A stretch of 64,000 nt of DNA from positions 2,294,001-2,358,000 of the forward strand of contig NZ_CP102381.1 in assembly GCF_029201445.1 (NCBI RefSeq), in the 5' to 3' direction. How positions within the stretch are numbered: position 1 is the stretch's first letter; each line of letters begins with the position of its first letter. The notes below the pieces were generated by a model, which ran no database searches, was not told where the DNA came from, and saw only the letters and a program-made list of their open reading frames with translations. The stretch comes from Thiomicrorhabdus lithotrophica. Its GTDB lineage: Bacteria; Pseudomonadota; Gammaproteobacteria; Thiomicrospirales; Thiomicrospiraceae. Shown here piece after piece: positions 27,046 through 36,726 of this stretch. The position numbers and the translations under genes were made by a program.

Positions 27046-29511
27046 ATGAGTGAAGTAGAAAACCCTAAAATACAAGTGAACAATGATGAAGCTGTTAAAG
27101 GCAGTTCTTCACAAGCATCTGACCCGAATAGCTCACCCAAACCTCGTAAAAGAAAAAGACGTTTTCTATTATGGTTTTTTGCCTTTAACTTTATCTCTTT
27201 TTCTATTTTAGTCGCAGCAGCTGCAACCTATTATTACTTAACAATCTACCCTACGCTGCCTGATACAGCAGAACTTAAAGAAGTCAGCTACCAAGTTCCA
27301 CTTAGAATTGTGACTCAAGATGACAAACTCATAAGTGAAATTGGTACCAAAAAACGTCTACCATTAGACTATTCAGAAATTCCTGAACGCATGACTCAAG
27401 CGATTATTTCATCTGAAGATGAACGCTTCTTTGAACATGGTGGTGTTGATTACAAAGGCTTAGCCCGTGCTGTTTTTGAACTGGTGACCACTGGTCAGAA
27501 AAAATCAGGTGGCTCAACGATTACAATGCAGGTGGCGCGTAATTTCTATTTAAGTAAAGAAAAAACCTATTTACGTAAATTCAACGAGATTATTCTTTCA
27601 TACAAAATAGAAAATGATTTAAGCAAAGAAGAGATACTTGCTCTTTACCTCAACAAAATATTTCTAGGTTACCGCTCTTATGGCGTTGCGGCAGCAGCTC
27701 AAACTTATTATGGCCGCCCAATCGCTGAACTCACTTTAGATGAGTACGCCATGATTGCTGGATTACCTAAAGCACCTTCTGCATACAATCCTATCGCTAA
27801 TCCTAGCCGAGCTAAACTGCGCCGAAACTATGTATTACGTCGCATGAATGATCTTAACTTTATTACTGAAGAAGAGATGCTAGCTGCTCAAGCCGTTGAA
27901 GTTCATGCCGACAGATACGCGGCGATTATTGATATTGAAGCCGATTACGTTGCTGAAATGGCACGCGCATTTGCCTTAGAAAAATTTGGCGAAGAAGCCT
28001 TACAAAATGGCCTAACGATTGTTACAACGGTTGACAGTAAACTTCAAGCTCAAGCCAGCCAAGCAGTTAGGCATGGTTTACAACGTTATGAACGACGTCA
28101 CGGTTATAGAGGGGCAATTAGCAACCTTAACCTAGATAGCTTTGAAGATGAAAACGATTTACTAACTCAACTTAAAGAGACATCAAACTTTGGTGATTTA
28201 ACAGTTGGAATCGTTACTGACTTTACCAAACAAGACACTCAGGTATTAATGGAAACTGGCGAAAAAATCAGCATTCCGTTTACAACCATGACATGGGCAG
28301 CACCTTACATAAGCGTGAATCACAAAGGAAAAGACCCTCAAAAACCGCAAGATGTGCTCAAAGTTGGTGATGTCATTTACTTACAATGGTTTGAAGAACA
28401 ATGGCAATTAGCACAAGACCCTAAAACCGAATCGGCTTTAGTTTCAATCGATTCTGATGATGGACGCATCATGGCATTGATTGGTGGTTATGATTTCTTT
28501 AGAAGTAAATTCAATCGTGCTACTCAAGGTCGCCGTCAAGTAGGTTCTAACATTAAACCATTCTTATACTCTGCTGCGCTAGATAATGGCATGACTGCCG
28601 CTACAACAATTAACGATGCGCCAGTCGTATTCCATGATCGAAATTTAGAAGACGTATGGCGCCCGGAAAACTATTCGGGGCGATTTTATGGCCCAACTCG
28701 CTTACGTAATGCCTTGGCATTCTCAAGAAACTTAGTTTCGGTTCGTTTGTTGAAACAACTGGGAATTAATACCGCTTCCGACTATATTCAGCGTTTTGGA
28801 TTCCCTGTTGAAGAGATTAACAAACACCGTGACTTATCACTTTCTTTAGGAAGTGTGCAGTTTACACCTTGGGAAGTCGCTCGTGCTTATGCAACCTTTT
28901 CAAACTCTGGTTATTTAGTTGAGCCTTACATAATCGCAGAAGTACGCGCATTTGATGGCGAAATCCTTTATAAGGCAGAACCTAAAATTGCCTGTAATAA
29001 TTACCAATGCGTTCCAGGTGATGAACGCAATGCTCCGCGTGTTATCGAAGAACGTAACGCCTACATTATGAACACCATCATGCAAGATGTTATCCGTATC
29101 GGTTCAGCCAGAAAAGCTAAAGAACTAAACCGCCAAGACATTGCTGGAAAAACCGGTACCACCAATGACCAAAAAGATGCTTGGTTCTCAGGGTTCAACT
29201 CTCATATGGCAACAACTGTATGGGTTGGTTTTGACAGCCCAACCACCTTAGGGCGCAGCGAAGTAGGGGGACGTGCCTCGTTACCTATTTGGATGGAATA
29301 CATGGAGCTAGCTCTAAAATCTTATCCTGATGTTCCCTTTACTCAACCTAATGGTTTAGTCAATATTCCTATTGACCGAGAAACAGGGCAAGCCGTGCCA
29401 ATAAATACTCCTGGAGCATTTTCAGAGATATTTAGAGAAGAAAATGCTCCAGAAATCCCGAGCGTTTCTCAAAAACAAATTGAAGCCATTACTGAAGATT
29501 TATTTGAGTAA
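27046..29511 (+). CDS. mrcA: Penicillin-binding protein 1A
   Basis: This bifunctional peptidoglycan synthase is anchored in the inner membrane. After a basic cytoplasmic N-terminus (RKRKRRFLLW), one membrane helix lies near residues 45-67. The GT51 glycosyltransferase domain shows SSEDERFFEHGGVDYKG (about 124-140) and KKSGGSTITMQVARNFYLS. The transpeptidase domain has the SxxK motif in GSNIKPFLYSAAL (Ser about 500), an SRN triad (FSRNLV) and KTGTT (about 702). It is 821 residues long, as expected for class A PBP1A, including the OB-like insertion between the domains. It appears to be monocistronic or coupled to the kinase-like gene 24 bases downstream. Confidence 0.95.
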   Translation: MSEVENPKIQVNNDEAVKGSSSQASDPNSSPKPRKRKRRFLLWFFAFNFISFSILVAAAATYYYLTIYPTLPDTAELKEVSYQVPLRIVTQDDKLISEIGTKKRLPLDYSEIPERMTQAIISSEDERFFEHGGVDYKGLARAVFELVTTGQKKSGGSTITMQVARNFYLSKEKTYLRKFNEIILSYKIENDLSKEEILALYLNKIFLGYRSYGVAAAAQTYYGRPIAELTLDEYAMIAGLPKAPSAYNPIANPSRAKLRRNYVLRRMNDLNFITEEEMLAAQAVEVHADRYAAIIDIEADYVAEMARAFALEKFGEEALQNGLTIVTTVDSKLQAQASQAVRHGLQRYERRHGYRGAISNLNLDSFEDENDLLTQLKETSNFGDLTVGIVTDFTKQDTQVLMETGEKISIPFTTMTWAAPYISVNHKGKDPQKPQDVLKVGDVIYLQWFEEQWQLAQDPKTESALVSIDSDDGRIMALIGGYDFFRSKFNRATQGRRQVGSNIKPFLYSAALDNGMTAATTINDAPVVFHDRNLEDVWRPENYSGRFYGPTRLRNALAFSRNLVSVRLLKQLGINTASDYIQRFGFPVEEINKHRDLSLSLGSVQFTPWEVARAYATFSNSGYLVEPYIIAEVRAFDGEILYKAEPKIACNNYQCVPGDERNAPRVIEERNAYIMNTIMQDVIRIGSARKAKELNRQDIAGKTGTTNDQKDAWFSGFNSHMATTVWVGFDSPTTLGRSEVGGRASLPIWMEYMELALKSYPDVPFTQPNGLVNIPIDRETGQAVPINTPGAFSEIFREENAPEIPSVSQKQIEAITEDLFE

Positions 29512-29535
29512 AGTTTACCAATAAAAGGATGACTA

Positions 29536-30447
29536 ATGGACTGGCAAACATTCTCGCAACACTTAAGTACACAACTTAACCAGTCCATAGAGATCGAAAC
29601 CGCACTCGCGGTTTCTGGTGGTGACATACACCAAGCTTATCAACTCCACACCAATCAAGGCAATCTATTCCTAAAACTCAACCAGTCACACCTACTTCCT
29701 CTTTTTGAAACCGAAACCCACAACCTTAACGCCATAGACCAATCCAACAGCATACGCTGTCCCAAAGTCATAGGCTCAGGCGTATTTCAAAACAACCAGG
29801 CCTGGTTACTTATGGAACACCTTAACCTAACAAAACAAGGTGATGATTTCCAACGTGGTCGCGATTTGGCTTTTATGCATCATCAAATTCATAAAAGTCC
29901 TCAACCGTTTGGCTGGTTTGAAGATAACTATATTGGCCACACCATTCAACGTAACCAATGGCATTTTGATTGGATTGAATTTTACGGCAGCCAACGTTTA
30001 CAACCTCAACTAGAGCTTGCGCAACTCCGCGGTGCAAGCCCCACTCTATTTGATTTAGGTCAACAGCTCATTGACGCTTTACCATTTTGGTTTCAAGACT
30101 ACCAACCTGAAGCCTCTTTGTTACACGGTGATTTATGGGGTGGAAACAGTGCTTTTGTTAAAGAGACTTATGCTGGCTCCAATACAACTGAAGCGGTTAT
30201 ATATGACCCTGCGTGCTACTATGGTGATCGTGAAACGGACATTGCCATGACTGAGTTATTTGGAGGATTCAGCGCAGAGTTTTATACCGGCTATAACGAT
30301 GTCTTTCCTTTAAACAAAGGTTTTGCTCAACGCAAACCTCTCTATAACTTGTACCATGTTTTAAATCATTTCAATCTATTTGGTGGACAATATGAACAAC
30401 AAGCCTTGCAAATAATGCAAGCCCTTTTAAAACAATCCCAAAAGTAA
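29536..30447 (+). CDS. Fructosamine kinase family protein
   Basis: This 303-residue kinase of the Fructosamine_kin/APH fold shows GGDIHQAYQLHTNQGNLFLKLN (ATP-binding region) and WLLMEHL. The catalytic loop is LLHGDLWGGN. The metal-binding Asp is in VIYDPACYYGDRETDIAM, and TELFGGFSAEFYTGY closes the domain. The family phosphorylates ketosamines on glycated proteins, starting their repair. The ribosome-binding site AAAGGA precedes the ATG. An iterated palindrome lies inside the gene (29794-29807) and another overlaps its end. Confidence 0.9.
   Translation: MDWQTFSQHLSTQLNQSIEIETALAVSGGDIHQAYQLHTNQGNLFLKLNQSHLLPLFETETHNLNAIDQSNSIRCPKVIGSGVFQNNQAWLLMEHLNLTKQGDDFQRGRDLAFMHHQIHKSPQPFGWFEDNYIGHTIQRNQWHFDWIEFYGSQRLQPQLELAQLRGASPTLFDLGQQLIDALPFWFQDYQPEASLLHGDLWGGNSAFVKETYAGSNTTEAVIYDPACYYGDRETDIAMTELFGGFSAEFYTGYNDVFPLNKGFAQRKPLYNLYHVLNHFNLFGGQYEQQALQIMQALLKQSQK
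29794..29807. repeat. Iterated palindrome, 14-bp copy inside the fructosamine kinase gene
   Basis: AACCAGGCCTGGTT is a perfect palindrome read as Asn-Gln-Ala-Trp. Confidence 0.88.
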
Positions 30448-30458
30448 CCAGGCCTGGT
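30447..30458. repeat. Iterated palindrome, 12-bp copy
   Basis: ACCAGGCCTGGT begins at the last base of the kinase gene stop codon. Confidence 0.88.
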
Positions 30459-30528
30459 GACTCAATTGCGATTAGCCGAAATAAAAAAACCGTTTGCGGT
30501 TAAACTTTTATGACGACTTGAAACACCG

Positions 30529-30534
30529 TATAAT
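30529..30534 (+). promoter_or_regulatory. Possible -10 element for adk
   Basis: A perfect TATAAT lies 43 bases before the adk ATG. The matching -35 (TTTTAT, 17 bases upstream) is weak. Confidence 0.4.
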
Positions 30535-30567
30535 ATTGCAACTCAAATTTTAAAATTATCATTCTAG

Positions 30568-31245
<678 letters not shown>

Positions 31246-31259
31246 CTTAACGATAAAAG

Positions 31260-31291
31260 CCTGCTAATCAAAACTGGTTAGCAGGTTTTTT
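31260..31291 (+). terminator. Rho-independent terminator after adk
   Basis: CCTGCTAA (31260-31267) pairs with TTAGCAGG (31278-31285), followed by six T. It lies between converging genes. Confidence 0.85.
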
Positions 31292-31335
31292 ATTATCTAA
31301 AATTCTTAACTCGTTTAAAGAAACCTCTGCTTTTA

Positions 31336-32571
31336 TCAACTTTCATCATTTTTTGCGACATTAAGCCAAAAGAATACTGCAACTAACCACAAAACCAACT
31401 GCATCATTGCCATCTCAAAAATTGATTCGTGCACAAAGGGTACCAAAATTATAGCCACTAATGCCGCCATTCCCATTTGCAACAAACTCTGTAGTGATGA
31501 CGCCATGCCTCTTTTATGCGGTAAACAATCTAATGCCAATATAGATAACACCGGCAAACTTAAAGAGAGTGCAAAGGCATATAGGCTAATAAAAGGTATA
31601 ACGGTAAAAACACCTGGCTCTAAATAGAGTGCGCTTAACAATCCGCCAAACGCAGCGAGTCCTGCTAAACCGTAAGAGAAGTTAGCGATATGGTTTGGAG
31701 CATAATGATCCGTTATACGATGCGATACCATAGAACCTAAAATCATACCGCCTACCATCGGAACAAACTGTATCCAAAAATCTTCCGGGCCTAACTTTAA
31801 GTGATCAAACATTAAGCTTGCCGAGCCGGCAATATAAATAAAAAAACCACCAAACATAATCGATTGCGCTAACACCAGCTTCATAAACCTAGGATGTCTA
31901 AGCGCACTCCAATAAGAGGCTAATAACGGTTTTGGATGTATCGATTGAACATGCTGTGGATCCTGGGTTTCAACAATAAAGAACATTAAGATAAATAGAC
32001 TAACCAACGCATAAAGAGTTAAAAACCAGAAAATACTTTCCCAGCCAAAAAGCGTTTGCAAATACCCACCAATCACTGGCGCGATTGCCGGAGCAATCGC
32101 AAATAACATCATGATGATTGCCATGGTTTTTTGGGCTTCTTTAGCGGGGAAATAATCTCTTACCATGGCTCTTGCACCAATAATAACTCCACCAGCCAAC
32201 ATACCTTGAAAGATTCTAAAAATCATAAAACCATCAAAACTGGGTGCCAACGCAATACCCATTGAAGCCAGACCAAAACCAAATAACGACACTATCGCAA
32301 TGTACTTTCGTCCAAAGCGATCGGCTAATGGCCCCCAAACAATCGTGGTTAATGCAAAGGCCGCCAAATAAGCCCCCATAGAAGACGTCAAAAGTTCGCG
32401 ACTAACACCATAATGCGTTTCTATCGCTGGAAAAGAGGGAAGATAGGTATCAATTGAAAATGGTGCAATCATACTTGCCAAAGCAGCGAAAATAATTAAC
32501 CAGATTTTAGCCATTTTTTTATTCAAATGTTTATCCTTTGGAGCACCTTGCTCACTATTAATATAAGGCAT
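31336..32571 (-). CDS. Bcr/CflA family multidrug efflux MFS transporter
   Basis: This 411-residue inner-membrane transporter has about 12 helices and belongs to the drug:H+ antiporter-1 Bcr/CflA group. The family signature lies in the first helices: FSIDTYLPSFPAIETHYGVS and WGPLADRFGRKYIAIVSLFG (motif A). A further characteristic is FRIFQGMLAGGVIIGARAMV. Substrates in relatives include bicyclomycin and chloramphenicol, but specificity here is unknown. The stop region faces the adk terminator. Confidence 0.9.
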   Translation of the reverse strand: MPYINSEQGAPKDKHLNKKMAKIWLIIFAALASMIAPFSIDTYLPSFPAIETHYGVSRELLTSSMGAYLAAFALTTIVWGPLADRFGRKYIAIVSLFGFGLASMGIALAPSFDGFMIFRIFQGMLAGGVIIGARAMVRDYFPAKEAQKTMAIIMMLFAIAPAIAPVIGGYLQTLFGWESIFWFLTLYALVSLFILMFFIVETQDPQHVQSIHPKPLLASYWSALRHPRFMKLVLAQSIMFGGFFIYIAGSASLMFDHLKLGPEDFWIQFVPMVGGMILGSMVSHRITDHYAPNHIANFSYGLAGLAAFGGLLSALYLEPGVFTVIPFISLYAFALSLSLPVLSILALDCLPHKRGMASSLQSLLQMGMAALVAIILVPFVHESIFEMAMMQLVLWLVAVFFWLNVAKNDES

Positions 32572-32669
32572 AAAAACAACTAAAAAATCCTTAATAGAAA
32601 AGCCGTATTTCTATTTAACCAATCAACAAGAAAGAATACCGCTCCTTTCTCCTTTCCGCAGGACACCCT

Positions 32670-33475
32670 GTGTTTAAACAAGCCGCTGATAGACTTCCCG
32701 TTACTTTAATTCTATTCATCTCCCTAGTGGACTGTAGCCTGTATTTTATCTAGAGAATATATAGATATTAGTAGGTTATTGGCTGCTTATGATTGTACCA
32801 AAAGGGGTTATCTCTGCCTTGAACCATCATCACCAACACTGTCATGTTTTTCAAGAGTAATGTCTTAAACAAAACCCTAGAGTTTTTCTACGTACTGCAT
32901 ACAGGGGTAACAACCAATTTATGGGTTCTGCGCACAACTTAGGTCATAACCATAATTTCATAGACAAGAAAAAAGACGAAAGCTGCAGGAAGCGTAAAGA
33001 TGATTCAAAAATGGAATGAAAGAATACACACTTAACATCACTTTAACTGCTTATCCACGTGGTTATCAGGTTGGTAAACACTCCCCTGAACAGCAACGTC
33101 AATTTTTGATTCTTGGAATCATCACTATTGTACTTTTAGATGTTTTAACTTACCTTAACCCAAATTCAAGCTTTGTTTCTGTTTATTCTAACAATGATTG
33201 GTAGCCTAACCTACACTTCATGGGCCACTTATGGTCATCATACAGAGTTAGAGAGCGACGATTAGTTTGCCAGCTCGTATAACATTACCGTCAAGTGGTT
33301 TAACACTCTAACAGGTAATTTAGGCTTTCATACTGCGCACCACTACAAACAAGGGGGGGTACATCGGTCAAAACTGCCAGCGTTACACGAAAAGATTAAA
33401 GACAAAATTCCAAAGGAATGCTTTAAACCATCCTTTTTTGAAGGAATTGGACGTTATCTCCCGATTGGGAAATAA
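32670..33475 (+). pseudogene. Degraded fatty-acid desaturase gene
   Basis: Conceptual translation in shifting frames gives an ordered membrane fatty-acid desaturase. The first piece is FKQAADRLPVTLILFISLVD (from 32670), ended by TAG at 32751. A second piece has ILVGYWLLMIVPKGVISALN followed by the His-rich HHHQHCHV, with a TAA at 32858, then GSAHNLGHNHNFID, up to TGA at 33017. A frame change follows (33016-33204), and then a return to the earlier frame with a TAG at 33263. The final part carries the third His box GNLGFHTAHHYKQGG and SKLPALHEKIKDKIP, ending at 33475. At least four stops and three frame changes show it is dead. A run of seven G (33353-33359) adds extra residues compared with the usual QGVHW. 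It was probably a delta-9-type or related acyl-lipid desaturase. Confidence 0.8.
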
Positions 33476-33484
33476 AAAATATAA

Positions 33485-33502
33485 GTTACCAGGCCTGGTA
33501 AC
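33485..33502. repeat. Iterated palindrome, 18-bp perfect copy
   Basis: GTTACCAGGCCTGGTAAC lies between the desaturase remnant and the last gene of the pilus locus. Confidence 0.92.
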
Positions 33503-33537
33503 TATGAAAAAGAGATGTTCCGTATCAGAACAACACG

Positions 33538-34254
33538 TTAGTTATTCATTAGAAAATAACCGGTAACGACTGCAATTTGAGATTCATCTAAGTTCGTGTT
33601 TGTCGCATCTCCAAATGCTCTTCGATTATCAATCGTCCAGTCTTCCGATGCGGTAGTAGTGCTTGCCGCTTTAGTGCTCTCTCGAAAGGACCCAAATCGA
33701 GCATCTGTTTTACCATCTACCTGAGAATCCAAAAACCGAGCCAAGTCTGGTGTTAAATTTTTAATCACCATTACATTACGGGTTCTGGCAACATAAGTTC
33801 CTGTCGCACTCGGGATTGACCAAGCCACATTCTGAAAACAAACTGTGGTTTCTTGTGGGTTACCATTGCTGTCTAAATAGACAAAAGCATGTTCAGAACC
33901 TTCTGAACGCCCGGCAGGCATACTAATACCTGCGGCATCCATAAAGCCATGTAATCCTGTTGTACAAATTTCACCCGGCGTAGCATTTGCACCGTCCACT
34001 TTTAAAGTAGGTGCGCTAGAAGAATCTCCAATTACAATGCCTGTTTTATTAAAATAATTCTGATACGCCTGACTCCAGGATTGAACAAAATTTGAACTGA
34101 TTTGTTGATATACCGCATTGCGCTGTAAATCTTTACCAATGGAAACAGCACCAATAATCAGGCCGATAACCACTAATACCACTGACATCTCAACTAAAGT
34201 AAAGCCAGCATTTTTTTCTCTACTGTTAGTATTCTTTATTTGATAAGGGTTCAT
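33538..34254 (-). CDS. Type IV pilin-like protein (GRSEG-type), last gene of the pilus locus
   Basis: This 238-residue prepilin has a 17-residue basic leader ending in Gly, then FTLVEMSVVLVVIGLIIGAV with Glu5 intact, the prepilin peptidase and methylation site. It is a paralogue of the two pilins at the other end of the locus. All three share GKDLQRxA after the helix, the GVVVGDS-like segment, GRxEGxExxxxYLDSNGNP, CFQ and LTPDLAR-LD-xDGK-DAR. The DSNGNP loop resembles a calcium-binding or turn motif. Whether it is a major or minor subunit is unknown. It sits 55 bases after the preceding prepilin gene. Confidence 0.82.
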   Translation of the reverse strand: MNPYQIKNTNSREKNAGFTLVEMSVVLVVIGLIIGAVSIGKDLQRNAVYQQISSNFVQSWSQAYQNYFNKTGIVIGDSSSAPTLKVDGANATPGEICTTGLHGFMDAAGISMPAGRSEGSEHAFVYLDSNGNPQETTVCFQNVAWSIPSATGTYVARTRNVMVIKNLTPDLARFLDSQVDGKTDARFGSFRESTKAASTTTASEDWTIDNRRAFGDATNTNLDESQIAVVTGYFLMNN

Positions 34255-34309
34255 AAATTTCTCTCATTTATTTGCTTAGATGCAATTCATTCTTATAGTG
34301 AATTCGGCA

Positions 34310-35551
34310 TTAACGTTGATAGATACCAGCATCATCAGCCAGTAAGACATTACTGTAAATTGATGCATTCAAGGTATTAATTTCTATTAACTTGGCATTT
34401 ACATCTACTACCAATTGATCAGCACCAATTTTATTGGCTGCAGCCATACCGGTTACAACCGAAGCTGTTACCACACTTGCGGCGGCAGCGACTACCGCTG
34501 CCACTGACAGTGGTGCTGTAGCCGCAGCGGCACCAGCCGTATTGATTGATTCTGACGTTGCAATCGGAATCGTTGCCGCAGCAGAGGCTGTACCACTTGC
34601 ACCACTTAAAATAGCAGCTGCAGCCGCTGCAATATCTGCGCCAGCGACATCTGCGGCCAACTCAGCCTGTACTTTATAATCCGCTAAAGCTTGGTTCATA
34701 ATGGCGGATGCACTTGCGGTATTGGGGTGTGCATGCCCAACAGATGAAATAACTGAACTACAATCTAAGTCACTCCATAGCTGATTGAATGACTTCACGT
34801 AAACATAATCGTCATTTGAATGGCCTGTAATATTGCTAGGTTGATCAAATCCCAAATCCGTTGCTGTGCTGGTATTACTTCCATCAAACACGCCATTAAC
34901 ATTATCAGCATCACTCAAACCAGAATCATGAATTAGGTAGGCAACATGTTCTAGTAATGCTCCTGATCCAGTATGTAAATAGGTTGTATCATTACTGGTA
35001 CTGGAACCGTTTGATAGAGCATGGCAAAGATCTAAACCATTTGGAGCTCCCGGATTCAGAACGGAAGACTGAGCAACGGGAGTAATGCCCACAGAGTTAT
35101 TATCTGTTGCAATATAGGCTTCATAACGATCTTTTAAAACCGTTAACTCCATATCAGCCGCACCGGTTAGCGCTTTATCAAAAACCGCGTAACGTAATGC
35201 CAGGCCTGCTTGATTACGGATAGGTGATGACATTCCCAGTGTTCTAAACGGAAAGTCACCTTTTTGTAAGGCACAGTTCTCAACCCCATTTATATCGGCT
35301 GAGGGGCAAGGTAAACGTCCCTGTGCAAAAACAAACCCCAAAATAGCCTGCTCTAAACGCTCTGTTTGAATCTCTGACTGTTTTTTTGCCGAACTCTCGG
35401 TTATTTTTGGATATAAATCAGCTAACACGGTTACCACTAATCCAATAATCATTACGGCAATAGACATTTCAATGAGTGTATAACCTAAATTCTTTATCGC
35501 CTTAACGTGTCGAAAACCCTTTTTAGAAATATTTGTTTGGTGACTATCCAT
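34310..35551 (-). CDS. Large minor pilin with Cys/DG module and Ala-rich C-terminal region
   Basis: This 413-residue prepilin-like protein has a leader ending in NLG (residue 23), then YTLIEMSIAVMIIGL with Glu5. The ATG at 35551 overlaps the stop codon of the preceding gene (TAATG). An upstream GTG is a less likely start. After the helix come RLPCPSADINGVENC, FPFRTLGMSSPI and ALRYAVFDKA, then LDLCHALSNG and GVFDGSN, the same order as in its neighbours. The C-terminal third (about residues 285-385) is extremely Ala/Val-rich (AAAAILSGASGTASAAAT and later VAAVVAAAASVVTASVVTG) and could be a hydrophobic hairpin. It probably forms a tip complex with the next two proteins. Confidence 0.8.
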   Translation of the reverse strand: MDSHQTNISKKGFRHVKAIKNLGYTLIEMSIAVMIIGLVVTVLADLYPKITESSAKKQSEIQTERLEQAILGFVFAQGRLPCPSADINGVENCALQKGDFPFRTLGMSSPIRNQAGLALRYAVFDKALTGAADMELTVLKDRYEAYIATDNNSVGITPVAQSSVLNPGAPNGLDLCHALSNGSSTSNDTTYLHTGSGALLEHVAYLIHDSGLSDADNVNGVFDGSNTSTATDLGFDQPSNITGHSNDDYVYVKSFNQLWSDLDCSSVISSVGHAHPNTASASAIMNQALADYKVQAELAADVAGADIAAAAAAILSGASGTASAAATIPIATSESINTAGAAAATAPLSVAAVVAAAASVVTASVVTGMAAANKIGADQLVVDVNAKLIEINTLNASIYSNVLLADDAGIYQR

Positions 35552-36726
35552 TACTGAAACCACCCTTTGCTATCCAATGCTTTTGCATTAGTTAACTTTG
35601 CTGCATAGAGTGCATCAATGGTTAACTTCTGAGCATCTGCTTCCGTTTTTTGAGCTGATGCAACATCTCGAGCCGCCTTTGCATCATTTAAACCATTAAC
35701 AGCATCTACTAAACCTTTAGCGGTTAGGACACCTGCGGCAACAGCAGGAATGGCAATAGCAGCGACCGCCACACCAAAGCTCTCTGCACCAGCTGCAATA
35801 GCAATTACCGTTTGCGCAGCATAAATCGCAGCATCTGCTATCGCCAAGGCTTCAACAAACTCCGCCTGATCTACATTTCCTTCATGTACATCCAAAGCCA
35901 AAGCTCTAAAACCCACGTTGTAGTCCATGACTCTTGTAACATCGTACATAGCGTAACTGGTTCGTGCGGCGCCATTCAATCTTGCAAGTAATGTGGAGCA
36001 GTTTAGCTCACCTGCTAATTCTGCAAACCCAACACTTTTCACTGTGTCATCATAACTGCTGTCTATTGTCTTGTTAGGCAGCTCAAACCCTACTGAATTG
36101 AATTGGTTTATCCCATCAAAGAAGCTACCAGAATTGTTTGCATTTGAACCTCCTGGACTCGCTAGAACATAAGCTTGATTATAGGGATTAGCACTACTTC
36201 CAACATAAGAAAATCCGTTTGAATCTGTAGCTGTGATAGCATTTTTAAGCGCCCAACAAAAATCTAATCCATTAGATACATTACTAACTTCAGAATCAGG
36301 TAAAAACGGTGCAAACCTGGCTTTTAAACTCGCTAAATCGGCATCTAACGCAGCCGTTGCATTTTCATTGCGATAAACGCTATAAGCGACTAATTGACCA
36401 AATCCATTTTTTACTGGTGAAGACAGTTTTAATGTTTTATAAGGGATTGCACCCGAATGAACTAAAGGAAGCCCACAGTTTTCAAAACCATCGGCATTGG
36501 AGTCTGGACATGGAAATCGATTATTAGCGACTAAAAAGCCCTTAATAGCACCTTCGGCATTAAGTAAAGTAATTTCATCATTTTCTGCAACAAACATTTT
36601 TTGAATCGTTGGCGTGATGGACGGTACAGCTAAAAATAGGACGCCAAGTATTGCAAGTACAATTGAAAGCTCTACAAGGCTGAATCCCTTTATTGTTTTA
36701 GCCCAAGCGTTATTTTGAAGTTTCAT
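35551..36726 (-). CDS. Large minor pilin with Cys/DG module (391 residues)
   Basis: The prepilin leader MKLQNNAWAKTIKG is followed by FSLVELSIVLAILGVLFLAV (Glu5 present). The shared module starts at about residue 71 with FPCPDSNADGFENC, then IPYKTLKLSSPV, AYSVYRN, LDFCWALKN and FFDGINQFN. The C-terminal quarter is Ala-rich (IYAAQTVIAIAAGAESFGVA) followed by a charged helix (DAKAARDVASAQKTEADAQK). The DSNADGFE loop has the spacing of an EF-hand-type calcium loop. The gene overlaps the giant pilin gene upstream by 4 bases and the next gene by 1 base, so the three products are probably made together. Confidence 0.8.
   Translation of the reverse strand: MKLQNNAWAKTIKGFSLVELSIVLAILGVLFLAVPSITPTIQKMFVAENDEITLLNAEGAIKGFLVANNRFPCPDSNADGFENCGLPLVHSGAIPYKTLKLSSPVKNGFGQLVAYSVYRNENATAALDADLASLKARFAPFLPDSEVSNVSNGLDFCWALKNAITATDSNGFSYVGSSANPYNQAYVLASPGGSNANNSGSFFDGINQFNSVGFELPNKTIDSSYDDTVKSVGFAELAGELNCSTLLARLNGAARTSYAMYDVTRVMDYNVGFRALALDVHEGNVDQAEFVEALAIADAAIYAAQTVIAIAAGAESFGVAVAAIAIPAVAAGVLTAKGLVDAVNGLNDAKAARDVASAQKTEADAQKLTIDALYAAKLTNAKALDSKGWFQ

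Noticed and set aside
33353-33359. Run of seven G as a phase-variation switch
   Set aside because: It lies in a gene with several other inactivating lesions, so a functional switch is unlikely.
34434-34679. Ala-rich plus-strand frame opposite the 413-residue pilin
   Set aside because: It arises because Ala/Val-rich codons read as Ala/Thr on the opposite strand. It is not an independent gene.
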